Shown here piece by piece: positions 55,085 through 64,000 of a DNA stretch of 64,000 bases. Within the stretch, counting starts at the first letter, position 1. The number at the start of each line of letters is the position of its first letter. The stretch is from the NCBI RefSeq assembly GCF_918797505.1, contig NC_092795.1, positions 61,292,916 to 61,356,915 on the forward strand. Reading direction: 5' to 3'. The notes under the pieces are model-generated. The model made no database searches and was not told the origin of the DNA. It saw only the letters and a list, made by a program, of their open reading frames with translations. The translations under genes and the position numbers were made by a program. The stretch is from Bemisia tabaci. Taxonomy: Eukaryota > Arthropoda > Insecta > Hemiptera > Aleyrodidae.

Positions 55085-55172
55085 CTTCTCCCGAGTTGAA
55101 ATTTCACGTGAAATTTTGGTCAAGAAACAGGAGACAGAATGCTTAACCTCGTACCTTGTCTAGTGGTCCATC
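55085..55172. mobile_element. family R fragment (right arm only)
   Basis: TTTCACGTGAAATTTTGGTC, AAGAAACAGGAGACAGAATG and TACCTTGTCTAGTGGTCCAT match the family R right terminus. It ends 12 bp before a TCAGT initiator-like motif upstream of exon II. Confidence 0.8.
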
Positions 55173-55184
55173 GTCGCTGTGTGC

Positions 55185-55395
55185 TCAGTATAACCGCACC
55201 GATTTTTGCACGAGGTGATAGTGACGTCGTGGTAAGGCACCAAGAAAAATGAGCCCAGGTCCATTGCAGTGATGTTCGATGCCCACGAGCAACATTAAAA
55301 CTGTTTTCGGGGTGAAAAAACCGGTTTTTGAAGTGTAATGGCGACCGGTGTATCGTGCGTAGTGACGGTTGCGTTCGGGACGAGTTGAAGGCGTA
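55185..55395 (+). promoter_or_regulatory. possible promoter and leader for exon II
   Basis: TCAGTA at 55185-55190 fits an arthropod initiator (A at 55187). GGTGA at +28 to +32 matches 4 of 5 positions of the downstream element. The roughly 208-nt stretch up to the ATG becomes GC-richer toward exon II. No TATA box. Weakly supported, and a start further downstream is equally possible. Confidence 0.3.
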
Positions 55396-55637
55396 ATGAT
55401 GGTGGCGTCCTGTACGGGCGACGACGGCGCGTCTGCCAGACGTGGCCGAGTGCGGCTCATGCATTCGAGCAGTAGTGACTACGGCGAGTGCAAGACTTTT
55501 CCGGAGAACATCCTCACCAGCTGCGGTCGGATGTCCTGCCCGTTCGAGCGGCAAAGGCGTCCGTCTTACACGTGCACCCCGTTCCCCTACAAGAGGAATT
55601 ACGCCGTTCGAAGGAAACATGGCGGTCCTCCGTTCAG
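55396..55637 (+). CDS. candidate first coding exon II (80 codons plus 2 nt), function unknown
   Basis: Starts with tandem ATGATG (G at -3 for the first, A at -3 for the second) and stays open to a strong donor CAG|GTAGGC. The next in-frame codon, inside the intron, is a stop. GC-rich with CpGs and G/C-ending codons, unlike the surroundings. The peptide has five clustered or spaced Cys (GECKTF, SCGRMSCPFE, YTCTPF), a Ser run (HSSSSDY), a PKA-type site RRPS and a basic C-terminus (KRNYAVRRKHGG). No signal peptide, membrane segment or domain recognised. Two other plus frames and one minus frame are also open here because of GC content. I prefer this one because it alone combines a good start with the phase-2 donor shared with exon I (AG|). 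The downstream exon must lie beyond 64 kb. I cannot name the gene. Confidence 0.6.
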
Positions 55638-55742
55638 GTAGGCTCAAAACTCGAAAGTATTTCATGTCACAAGAACGGTTGTCACTGCATGGTCAACAAT
55701 ACATTTTATTCTCTTTGGCTGGCTAAACTGTATAGAACATCG

Positions 55743-56084
55743 TAATTGAATAAAAACTCAAGCTACAAGCCAAAATAAAACAAGTTTAATATTTCAAACT
55801 ACATGTAGATGAGAAAATATAGAAACGAAGTAAACGTTTCGACCGCCCACAAACTGCGATCTTCTTCAGTGCATCGCGAACAACCAATGGAAACATTTTA
55901 CACTATGAATAAGCTACAAAATTAACTATTAGCAAACCGTGTTAAAATACATGCAAACTACATACGCGGCGGTCGAAACGTTTGCTTTGTTTCTTGTAAG
56001 TTTTATATATTTTCTGATCTACACGTATTTTGAAATATTATACTTGTTTCAATTTGGCTTTTAGCTCGATTTTTTAATCAATTG
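55743..56084. repeat. inverted-repeat element in the intron after exon II
   Basis: Left GTAATTGAATAAAAACTCAA, ATATTTCAAACTACATGTAG, AACGTTTCGACCGC. Right inverse GCGGTCGAAACGTTTGCTTT, TTTGAAATATTATACTTGTT, TTTTTTAATCAATTG. The arms of about 110 bp are well matched. Confidence 0.85.
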
Positions 56085-56529
56085 AGATATTTTCATGAAA
56101 TTTTCCATTTTTATGACGTAATGTGGAAGATCACCGTAAGCATCTTGCATTAATCACAGCGTAAACCAAATAAAGACTAGAACTGGTTAAAAGAATACGC
56201 GTGATTGTGGCCTTCCATGGGTCTACATTTTTCCCCTCCTATTTTCGCGCCTCTACACCAAAATTTCGCACCCAAGTCAGTTGTTTTAGTTAAAAATCCC
56301 TGACTTTCATGTATAGGGCTCAATTAATATTTTCGAATTGGGTTACTGCTGGTTTTTTATGCTGTCCAGCTTTCAGGTACTCGGTTTATCCACGGCTTTT
56401 CTATGCCAGCTAAGAGTCCACCTTGAGCGTTTTAAATGATTCGTGAGTTTGATACTGTCAATTTTAAGTAATGAAGAAGTATTACAATTGTTCAGTGATT
56501 AAATGTGAAATTAGAATTTTGATTGGTGC

Positions 56530-56670
56530 ATGACTATATTTTGCAATATAGAACTACTAATTGTGGCTAATTTTAGAAACTACATGTGTGCTAAAAGTTT
56601 CCCTTTGCAGATAGGTGCTTCTATGGATGAGCCAAAAATAGTAGCTCCTTATTGCAAAATACAGTCGCCA
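56530..56670. mobile_element. family K MITE
   Basis: Left TGACTATATTTTGCAATATA, GAACTACTAATTGTGGCTAA. Right GAGCCAAAAATAGTAGCTCC, TTATTGCAAAATACAGTC. Confidence 0.78.
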
Positions 56671-57136
56671 ATTATGTGTATGAGTGTTTTCCACCCACCA
56701 AAAAAGGAAAATGAAGAAACACGAGAAGAAAGTCTCTCTATTTAAAGAAAGTATGAGATAGACAAAAGGGCTTCAACACGGACCGCGACGATTTGCAAGT
56801 GTTAAGTGATAAAATGAAAAGATTTAAATGCTTGGTCGGAGTTTGCAAGAGCGGAAAAATAAGTAACCGCTAGACACCGTAATGAGCTCGGAAAGTTTTT
56901 ATTAACAAGGTACAAAAAAGTGGGAAAAATGAGAACTTAAAAGAACACCCTTAAGTGAATGATATACTGTTCTGCATCTAGAATTTCATTATTTAGCCGG
57001 GAGTCCCTCTCCTTCTGTTCATTGAATTTTTTACCCGCTTTAAAATCGTGCCTCACTCATAATTATATAAACCTGTCCGCCTCAAGCAAATCTTTCCTCT
57101 AATGAGATTACTCAACAGAATACCTTATCATCTCCT

Positions 57137-57186
<50 letters not shown>

Positions 57187-57302
57187 CCCTTGTTCTCTTC
57201 GGACGCTATGAATGATAATATCTGATAAAAGAATTTTCACTCTGTGTAACGGCCTCTCTTAACTTCGTCCCCGCAGCCCTGACAAATGAGGAAATGAAAG
57301 TT
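56671..57302. other. no recognisable feature except an A run
   Basis: 57139-57180 is an uninterrupted run of A preceded by CATCTCCTAGT. No retroelement body recognised upstream of it. Confidence 0.4.
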
Positions 57303-57551
57303 GAGCAGGGATTTGGAGGACAAGGCGCTAAAGCGCAGTTTTTGCTAATTCGAGGAATACGTGTTAGGTTTTTAAATTTCATGGTTCCTTATGGAGGAAA
57401 GAAAGTTCAAACTGATACTTTTTGATGTTTGAAATTTGAATTTGGGAGCACATGTTTTACAGAATATGCATTAAGACTAGTTATACTTGATATCATTAAT
57501 ATCTCAATTTTTTCCAAAACTGCACTTATGCGCCCTGTCCCGTAAGCCCCT
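57303..57551. mobile_element. family S MITE with AGTT duplication
   Basis: Left GAGCAGGGATTTGGAGGACA, AGGCGCTAAAGCGCAGTTTT. Right AAAACTGCACTTATGCGCCC, TGTCCCGTAAGCCCCTC. AGTT flanks both sides (57299-57302 and 57552-57555). Confidence 0.9.
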
Positions 57552-57644
57552 CAGTTTGTGTTTTGTTTAATGTTATGCCTTAAAATGTCACACGAGATGT
57601 TTTTATTCATGAGGATGCCTCACATTTTTTATGTAACCACTTGC

Positions 57645-57715
57645 TCTGCGTAAGCCCCGTTTCACATATAAATCCATGCTTTCTGGAGCTCATGCGGAAA
57701 TCGATAATCGACAGG
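57645..57715. mobile_element. family C fragment
   Basis: CTCTGCGTAAGCCCCGTTTC, ATCCATGCTTTCTGGAGCTC, ATGCGGAAATCG. The left terminus is partly deleted and the right terminus is replaced. Confidence 0.6.
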
Positions 57716-58244
57716 AGTGACGATATATTTATAATACCATCTTGTTTTACAATTAAATAGTGTTCGAAGAAAAAAATCAATTCACAAAGTTTTCACCCTC
57801 TGTCAGTTTTTTAAGACAAAAACAACTAGTCTTGCATTAGCGTACCCAGGAGAAAAGCTTTGTTGGTAAAATTGGTATTTTATTTTAATTTCAATAATTC
57901 AACATTAACAGTTAAAAATCGCATATGTATATACTTATGGAAACAATTGTAAAATGAGATTATGTTACATGATTCTCATGACAACAGTGACAATAGATTT
58001 GAGAGGAAAAAACTTGGCAGGAAAAGTTACAACGGTAATCTTTCAAACCTTTACCCCGCCTTGCCGATGGCCGTGAACCGATCGACACCAATTCAACGAA
58101 CAAATTATTAAAAAAACTCGTGTTTTTTTTTTTTTTTTAATTCACTTCTTTACTTTTCGATCGAATCCATACCCTACGTTTCCTTGAATCCGTACCCTTC
58201 GCTTCGTAGAATCTATACTCTCCGAAAGGGTTCAGTGATCAAAT
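57716..58244. other. no recognisable feature
   Basis: AT-rich with a T run at about 58123-58138. Near 58165-58225 two similar phrases (CGAATCCATACCCTACG, TTGAATCCGTACCCTTCG) form a short imperfect tandem. Confidence 0.4.
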
Positions 58245-58382
58245 TAACTTTGTTTTTGCAATTAGGAACCACAACTTTTGACCTCATTTAGAAACAACGT
58301 ATGTACCGTCAGTTTCTTTATGCACACAAGAGTTTTTATATATGAACCAGAAATTTTAGTTCCGAATAGCAAAGTATAGTTC
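58245..58382. mobile_element. family K MITE with AAAT duplication
   Basis: Left TAACTTTGTTTTTGCAATTA, GGAACCACAACTTTTGACCT. Right GAAATTTTAGTTCCGAATAG, CAAAGTATAGTTC. AAAT flanks both sides (58241-58244 and 58383-58386). Confidence 0.8.
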
Positions 58383-58564
58383 AAATGATCACGCTATTAC
58401 ATTGTTGAGCAACGAGGGAGCCTAAGCGTAAAATTCGCTTCACTTGCATGCTATTATTTTAAATTATTTATAAAATATGTAAATGAAGAGAAGAAACTTG
58501 ATTGGGTTTTATGCAATGTTTTATCATCTGAAATGACAATATAGTTCCAACAAACTTTCCAAAA

Positions 58565-58800
58565 ACTTCAAAATCATAAGTGAAAAACCGCTGACGCCGC
58601 AAGTTTGAATAATTATAGTAAACACAGCGCGGCCGGCGCGGGGCTTTTGCGAAGGCACGAGAAGCATAGTAGCGCCTTACAAGACCGCAGGATACTACAT
58701 GCATTGCGCGTACAGCACAGTGCGCGCGCCGCGCCGCATTGTATAGCGCCTTACAAGTCTGCAGGATACTTCACGCATTGCGCGTATACCACGGCACGCT
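58565..58800 (+). repeat. relative of the palindromic core, with direct instead of inverted arms
   Basis: TTCAAAATCATAAGTGAAAA, CCGCTGACGCCGC and GCGCGGCCGGCGCGGGGC correspond to the left part of the 1.5-kb element core. The hairpin-arm sequence then appears twice in the same orientation (TAGCGCCTTACAAGACCGCA at about 58671, TAGCGCCTTACAAGTCTGCA at about 58743), so there is no long palindrome here. Confidence 0.65.
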
Positions 58801-59025
58801 CAAGTCGTTGAAAAGTCGTATTTCCTTGGTGTCCAACCTACAACCTACCCCGGTGTACACAATTTCCGAGCAGTGCACGCCACGAGCTTGCAATCCTAGG
58901 ATCACAGGACTGTAGAGATTTTGTAATCTTTTATGTTCTCTGATGAAAATGTAAGCCAGGCCGCTTCAAGGAGCCAGTCCGTTTCTGATCTTAATTACAG
59001 GGATTCAGAAATTCGGACGTTGTTT

Positions 59026-59070
<45 letters not shown>

Positions 59071-60666
59071 TTGATGAAAATAATAAATAAAAAAGAATGT
59101 AAATTTTCTTTGATTTTGTTTGAAAGCAGTTAGGCGCCTCTGATTCTTTGCCCGGTATTTACGATTGAGTAAAGGGAAAATATATCTCGTTATTGCAACG
59201 ATTCAGAAACACGAAGCACTTAAAAGCAATTTGGGTTTCATAAAAAGAAAAAAGGACGAATATTGCGTTGTAATTTCCGATCTTTCCGACAAATCCCCGG
59301 AAACTCTTCAGAAAAACTGTGCGTTTATTCTCAAAAAAACCCTAAAATAAGATTTAACATGAGAAGTTGAGTGTACAAAACCCATTAAAAAGTATAGAAA
59401 ACACTATAAAAACACTGGGCTGGCTGTACATTCTGCATCAAAACGAAATCAAAAGCGTGCCCACATATAATATAAGTATGTAAGGCCCGCCAAAAGGTTT
59501 TTTCCCTTCTTCTTTTTAAAAAAAAGAAAAACTCATAAAGTGCCCTTGAAAGATAATGTAAGAATATTTTGTCCTATTGCTGGTCGTGAAGCACAACACT
59601 CTATAATTTGCCGAAGTCTCCAGTGTGACTGATCACAAGCCCCTTCGTTGGAAAAAGTTCGCTTGAAAAATGGCTGGAAGCTGTGTGTAAGTCACCGAGA
59701 GTCTTTCCCGCAGACTGGCCACTACTGGTGTGACTGCTCTTTTGACCCCTTTTCCTGACCTTTGAACATGTTAATAAGCGGGCATTCCTGGAATGTGTTG
59801 TATACTTGTGTAGCGTGTTTACATTTCCGCTTTTTCACGGATATCGGACACCCCTCAAACTAATTCCAGACGACGAACAAACAACTCCAGGCTTGCCGCA
59901 TGCTTCGCGGAATCCGCGCTCTTGGATTTAATTTCCACCGAGGATCGGGGAGTCAAACGCAACTTGACAGCTTCAGCAACTCTAATTAATGAATGCGCGT
60001 GGATAGGGTTGAACTTGTCTCGTTTGCCCTACGCTTAGCAGCGGCGCCAGACCGTAGGTTCAATTACCGTCTTTTTTGTTTCTGCATTTAGTTTCTTTTA
60101 CTATCACTCTTTATCTTTGAAAACATGCGGATTTTTTGGGAGGTTTTTAGGCTCCAGAGTGAAATACTTCACTTTGATACTTTTAAATGTGTAGCAAATG
60201 GCTCACTAATACATGAACGAATTTTGATTTGCGGAAACATTTTTCCAAAGGTAAATGACCCGTAGAACAAGATGCGCATTTAAAAAATGCGAAAAAGTAA
60301 TTCAGAAATCAAGAAATACTTACGATTTGTTCAAAAAGTGCAAATCCCAGAGATTCTGAGACATCGCAACCGAGAAATGCCCTTTCTGCACTCAGCACTT
60401 CAATTCCACATTGAAATACGTTCTACTTTGTCAAACGCGAGTAGGAAAATAGATGAGATAGCAAATTGACTGCCGTAGTACATCACCTATATTATTTTTC
60501 TGCCATTCGGGCGCGTTTGAAAGTCCCTCGAATGGACTTTTTAAAAGCGGGTTATTCCGTATTTTGGGTCCAAAATACGCAATGAATCGCCACGTAATCT
60601 ACTCACCCAGTACTTTCAGAATATCGAATAAAAAAAACACAAGGTTCAGTTACCCATTACAAGAGT
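58801..60666. other. long gene-free stretch with a T run
   Basis: 59028-59069 is an uninterrupted T run of about 42 bases. About 60230-60290 resembles an internal piece of family R (GTAGAACAAGATGCGCATTT). No exon supported. The frame at 59165-59350 has no recognisable domain. Confidence 0.4.
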
Positions 60667-60930
60667 ATAACGCCACCTTCCAACCAAAGTATCACAAGCG
60701 CTATGTGATGTTTAAAAAAGTTCCGCCGCCATATTATTGTTTTACAGAGAAATCGTTCATCGAAGCTGTCCAAAAATATCACTGAATTTTCTTTGTGCTG
60801 CTGACAAAATTCAGTAAAATTATAAAAACAAATTCAACCAAAAATTTCTCTGTAAGAAAATAAAATGGCGGCGGAAATTCTTGAACGTCTCATGGCACTT
60901 GTGATACTTTGGCCGGAAGGTAAGGATGTA
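60667..60930. mobile_element. family P fold-back MITE, second copy
   Basis: Left ACGCCACCTTCCAACCAAAG, TATCACAAGC. Right GCACTTGTGATACTTTGGCC, GGAAGGTAAGG. The interior TTTACAGAGAAATCGTTCAT and TTTCTCTGTAAGAAAATAAA pair as in the first copy. Confidence 0.88.
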
Positions 60931-61373
60931 AGAAGTCTTGTTGAGACTCATGGTGCATTCTCAATGAAATGAGTAAAGCGTAAGAGAAGTCACGGGAAAT
61001 AAAAATCGAGTTGTTTAACCCTTCCGCGGGCTGGGCTGTCCCGGTCCCGCCTACCCCAAGCCGACCGCGACCCCCATCCCTTGTCCCTCGTCCCGTTTGG
61101 GTGGCTTCGTGAATATTCGCACTCCCTGTCCCTGTCTCCCGGGCGCAGACCGTGGCGTGACTTTTCAAACTGTCAAGATGTCGTGGGCCCGTGACCTAAA
61201 TGTGACGCTTACATGTACAACCAACGTAACATGATTAAACTTCCTTCAAAAAGAACGCTCCTGCCTTTTGATATTGGGTTAGCCTCCCCATCCCCAAGCG
61301 GTTATTCTAATGATTTAGGCCTCGCGCCGCGCCGCACTCCCTTTTCGCCTTTATCTCAGAAATGAAGCCAAAT
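60931..61373. other. short GC-richer stretch, no gene
   Basis: 61020-61160 is C-rich (CCGCCTACCCCAAGCCGACC). No coding frame with support on either strand. Confidence 0.35.
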
Positions 61374-62220
61374 TCGTAGTTTTCCCGACGAAGGAACGTG
61401 ACTCAATTTCAAGGTTGCGAGATTGGCTCAAGCAATGGAGAATTTGCATGCAAATTTTTTATTGCTGCATCTGAAAGTGCTTAAAAAGCTGATTTCACGG
61501 CATTTTTCATAATTTTTTCCTGATATGGGAAATAGGATTAAAATAGATTTAAAAGTGAGAAAATGCACCGCCTAGTGACGTCACCTGGTGGCATTTCCCA
61601 TTCAAACACACGTATTTTAGCAGATCAGATCATTTTGTCATATTTTCTCCAATAGTTGTTCAATTCATAAACCAAAGGTTTCCTCGTGATCAGTTGACTC
61701 AATAGTTTCCACTTGAACATGAAATTCGTCAATTTTCAGACACCCGCAAATTCTCTATTCAATTGTTTACAAAAATGTACCCTCGCAATTTTAATCGACA
61801 ATTTTTTTCTGATTTTCGCGTGAGATAAGAAGAAAAATCAGTGAAATGGAGAGTTTGCAGGTGTTTGAAATTTGCTGAATTTTCTCTTTAGGTGGAAAAT
61901 ACTGAGTGAACTGAACACGAAGATGGTCCATTAATTGAACAATCATTGGGGGAGTTATGACAAATGATCAAATCTGCTGAAATGCATGTGTTCAAATGGG
62001 AATTGCCGCCAGATGACGTAACTAGGCTGTGCATTTTCTCACTTTTAAATCTATTTTTAGACTATTTTCCGTATCAGGAAAACATTATAAAAAAGTCTGC
62101 AAAATCAGCTCTCTAAGCAATTCTAGATGAACTAATAACAAATTTGAGTGCAAATTTTCCATTATTAGTTATGGCAAAATTGTCATGTTTTTACGTTCTT
62201 TCGCAAGAGAAACGTCAAAT
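61374..62220. mobile_element. full-length family E long-inverted-repeat element (~850 bp)
   Basis: Two arms of about 370 bp: left CGACGAAGGAACGTGACTCA, AATGGAGAATTTGCATGCAA, TTAAAAGTGAGAAAATGCAC, GTGACGTCACCTGGTGG. The right inverse includes CCGCCAGATGACGTAACTAG, GCATTTTCTCACTTTTAAAT, GAGTGCAAATTTTCCATTAT, TTTTTACGTTCTTTCGCAAG. The centre is near 61800, and no frame of useful length is present. Termini are not sharply defined. One-arm or shortened relatives occur at 13.5, 21.5, 22.3, 27.3, 33.8 and 34.9 kb. Confidence 0.88.
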
Positions 62221-64000
62221 TGTCTATGTATCTCCGGTTGTAGCCTCAAAAAAATGGACAAAATAACATTTTTGAAAGGAATAAACCTCCTTATTCCACA
62301 AGGTAACTCTAGATGGGACTATTACACTGGTTGAATTATAAACCACCTCTTCATTTACACGTCGGTCTAGTCTTCCTTCGTATTTTATCGTTGTTTTAGA
62401 AATAATTTGCCAAAATGTGGGTTCTGTTAACTATGTATCTCTTATATCTTTATTTTTCGCGTCTGAACCTTTGAACAAATCTTGTTTTTCTTCTTTTTTT
62501 TCATAAATGTGACCATAAAAACCTGATTTCTACCTTCACTAGTCATGAGACTCATCGCAATATCTTCATTCTTGAACTCATTTTTCTTGGTAATTCAAAA
62601 ATACTTCCCTTTCAGCTCATTTCCAACTGAATGTTTTAACGGGAGAGCCAAAATTTGAATCCGGACATGATTAGAAAGAAATTTTTTCTCTGTGCTTAAC
62701 TCATGAGGTCAAAATTCAACATTGAACTACCTGCTGCAACAATACTGCTCAAGTCTCATAGGAAATGTAAAATATCACTTTACGGCAATTTTTGGCGACA
62801 ATTGTGCTATGTTTATCGTGACGGTAAATTCGAAAACTTGATTCCGTTCTCTCTTCCAGTTGTCCACATATAATACCGAGTGACGAAGCTTGATTCCTAT
62901 CATCTGGGTTCATTTTCATACTCGCACAGGGAAATCCAGTTTATTACGATGTCTTTGAGCGTTGCAGTCTACAAAGAGACTTCTCAGAATTTGTAAGCGC
63001 TTTCCGGAAATAAGGATAGAGATCGAATCATCGAGTCTCTGTCTCCCATTATAATTAGAAGTTCGTTAAAATGAGGTCGAGTTTAACATAAACGAACCGA
63101 GTTACATCTAGTTTCGAACCCAGAAACATGAGTTTTGAAAGGTTTATTACTTCTTCATGAGACTCAAAGTCAATGACTTCGGCTGTTCCACGCTGAAAAT
63201 ATTTTTTTACGACTCTTAATTTTTGAACGGAGCAATGTATAACTTTTCGAATCCAAAACTGCTCCCAAATAATGTTTTCGAACATGCAACCTGATGCGTT
63301 TCTGTAAAACAGGGTCTAACTGCCCGTCTCTTTATATCGTGTCAAAAACCTTTTCAAACCTTCATCAATCACATTCTTAATCAAATTGACCTCCAAAAGA
63401 AAAAGAAAATCCTTAAACAACTTCAATGAGTGCGGTTCGTAACCTAATATAAGGGATAAATAGGGTGAATGCTTGTTGCCTGTTCATTCATTCATTCCTT
63501 TCAATCAATTTTCTCTTAAGCACTCTCGCCAGTTTTCCCCTCATTTTCAATTTTTGGCGTAAGTATGGAAAATTTTAGCTGCGTTTGGCATCCCTGCCGT
63601 AGTCCCTGCTTTATTCTGTACTCATGACTTTTAGCTCCTTGAGCTTCCGCCTTCGACTTAATCTACGCCTCTGTCAGTTTGCCCGTTTTCTTCACTCCTA
63701 GCTGTCTTTTTATGTTCTCACGAAACATCTTCGCTCCATTTTTGTATTTTTTGCTGATACTTATACTCAACATCAGGAAAAGGAGACCGGGAAAAGACTT
63801 TTGTAGCTTTTTGCTGCTCGGTCTTACCCTTTCGTCCCCATCTCCGACTTCCCATGTTCCGACCATTGAGTGTCTGGAGGCCGCGTTTTGTTCTTCCCTT
63901 AACGACTTGGGTTTACCTAATCACTCATTGTTTTAGGAGGAGGTGGGAAAAGGAAATGTTGTAAGAAGTCTCCAAAGAAAACCGAACAGCAAGGCTACCC
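62221..64000. other. gene-free stretch to the window end
   Basis: AT-rich. Two opposing short frames overlap at 63663-63936. The minus one is basic and hydrophilic (SISKKYKNGAKMFRENIKRQ) but has no recognised domain or splice context. No element termini seen. Confidence 0.35.

Noticed and set aside
57131..57180. Poly(A) run as evidence of a processed pseudogene
   Set aside because: No open frame, gene-like body or flanking duplication is visible upstream.
63663..63936. Opposing basic and hydrophobic open frames near the window end
   Set aside because: No domain, splice signal or repeat context supports either one.

Overview
This window looks like repeat-dense, non-coding DNA from an insect nuclear genome, most likely intron and upstream sequence of one long gene. 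It is AT-rich and has no long open reading frame, operon structure or rRNA. It is packed with short non-autonomous DNA transposons and fold-back elements. Several repeat termini look familiar to me from the whitefly Bemisia tabaci (Hemiptera), for example the element starting TGGACCACTAGACAAGG and the one ending GGTTCCTTTCTGCTAAACGC. That is recollection, not a search, so treat the species call as a moderate-confidence inference.

Genes: only two segments look like real protein-coding exons, both on the + strand. Exon I (1457-1677) and exon II (55396-55637) are GC-rich, begin with an ATG, stay open to a canonical GT donor, and both stop in the same phase, with AG as the first two bases of a split codon. 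They therefore could be alternative first coding exons spliced to one shared exon beyond the right edge. A third GC-rich island at about 12.6 kb looks like a promoter plus non-coding first exon. I cannot name the gene.

Repeats, grouped by shared termini (my labels): family A (about 250 bp, CTGCCGTG termini, 4-bp target duplications, about 12 copies); B and K (GGAC termini, 4-bp A/T-rich duplications); D (GGCGGATCC termini, 8-bp duplications, hAT-like); F (CAGTGGCG termini, near-identical 8-bp duplications); J (GCACAGTGGATC, 3-bp duplications); E (long inverted repeat, full copy at 61.4-62.2 kb); Q, R, S, C, P, L and T; several fold-backs, some ending in CACTGAAAAA-like sequence; a 5'-inverted LINE fragment (about 4.05-4.8 kb); and a tRNA-derived SINE (54.1-54.3 kb, minus strand).

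The most striking structure is a 1.5-kb non-autonomous element present twice (8260-9789 and 28796-30307). It has about 70-bp terminal inverted repeats starting GGTT, 8-bp target duplications, and a GC-rich core holding a near-perfect palindrome of about 80 bp. The same core occurs at 23.07-23.60 kb, flanked by a 64-bp direct duplication and nested inside two other elements. Nested insertions at 11.9, 17.9, 22.7-24.0, 28.6-30.3 and 34.65-35.64 kb give a relative chronology of element activity.

Layout: 0-4.8 kb, fold-backs, exon I and LINE fragment; 5-10 kb, first 1.5-kb element; 11-14 kb, K/A/B cluster and candidate promoter; 17-24 kb, dense nested elements; 24-40 kb, alternating short GC-rich single-copy-looking islands and repeats; 40-54 kb, sparser repeats and long featureless stretches; 54-55.7 kb, SINE and exon II; 56-64 kb, repeats ending in the full E element.
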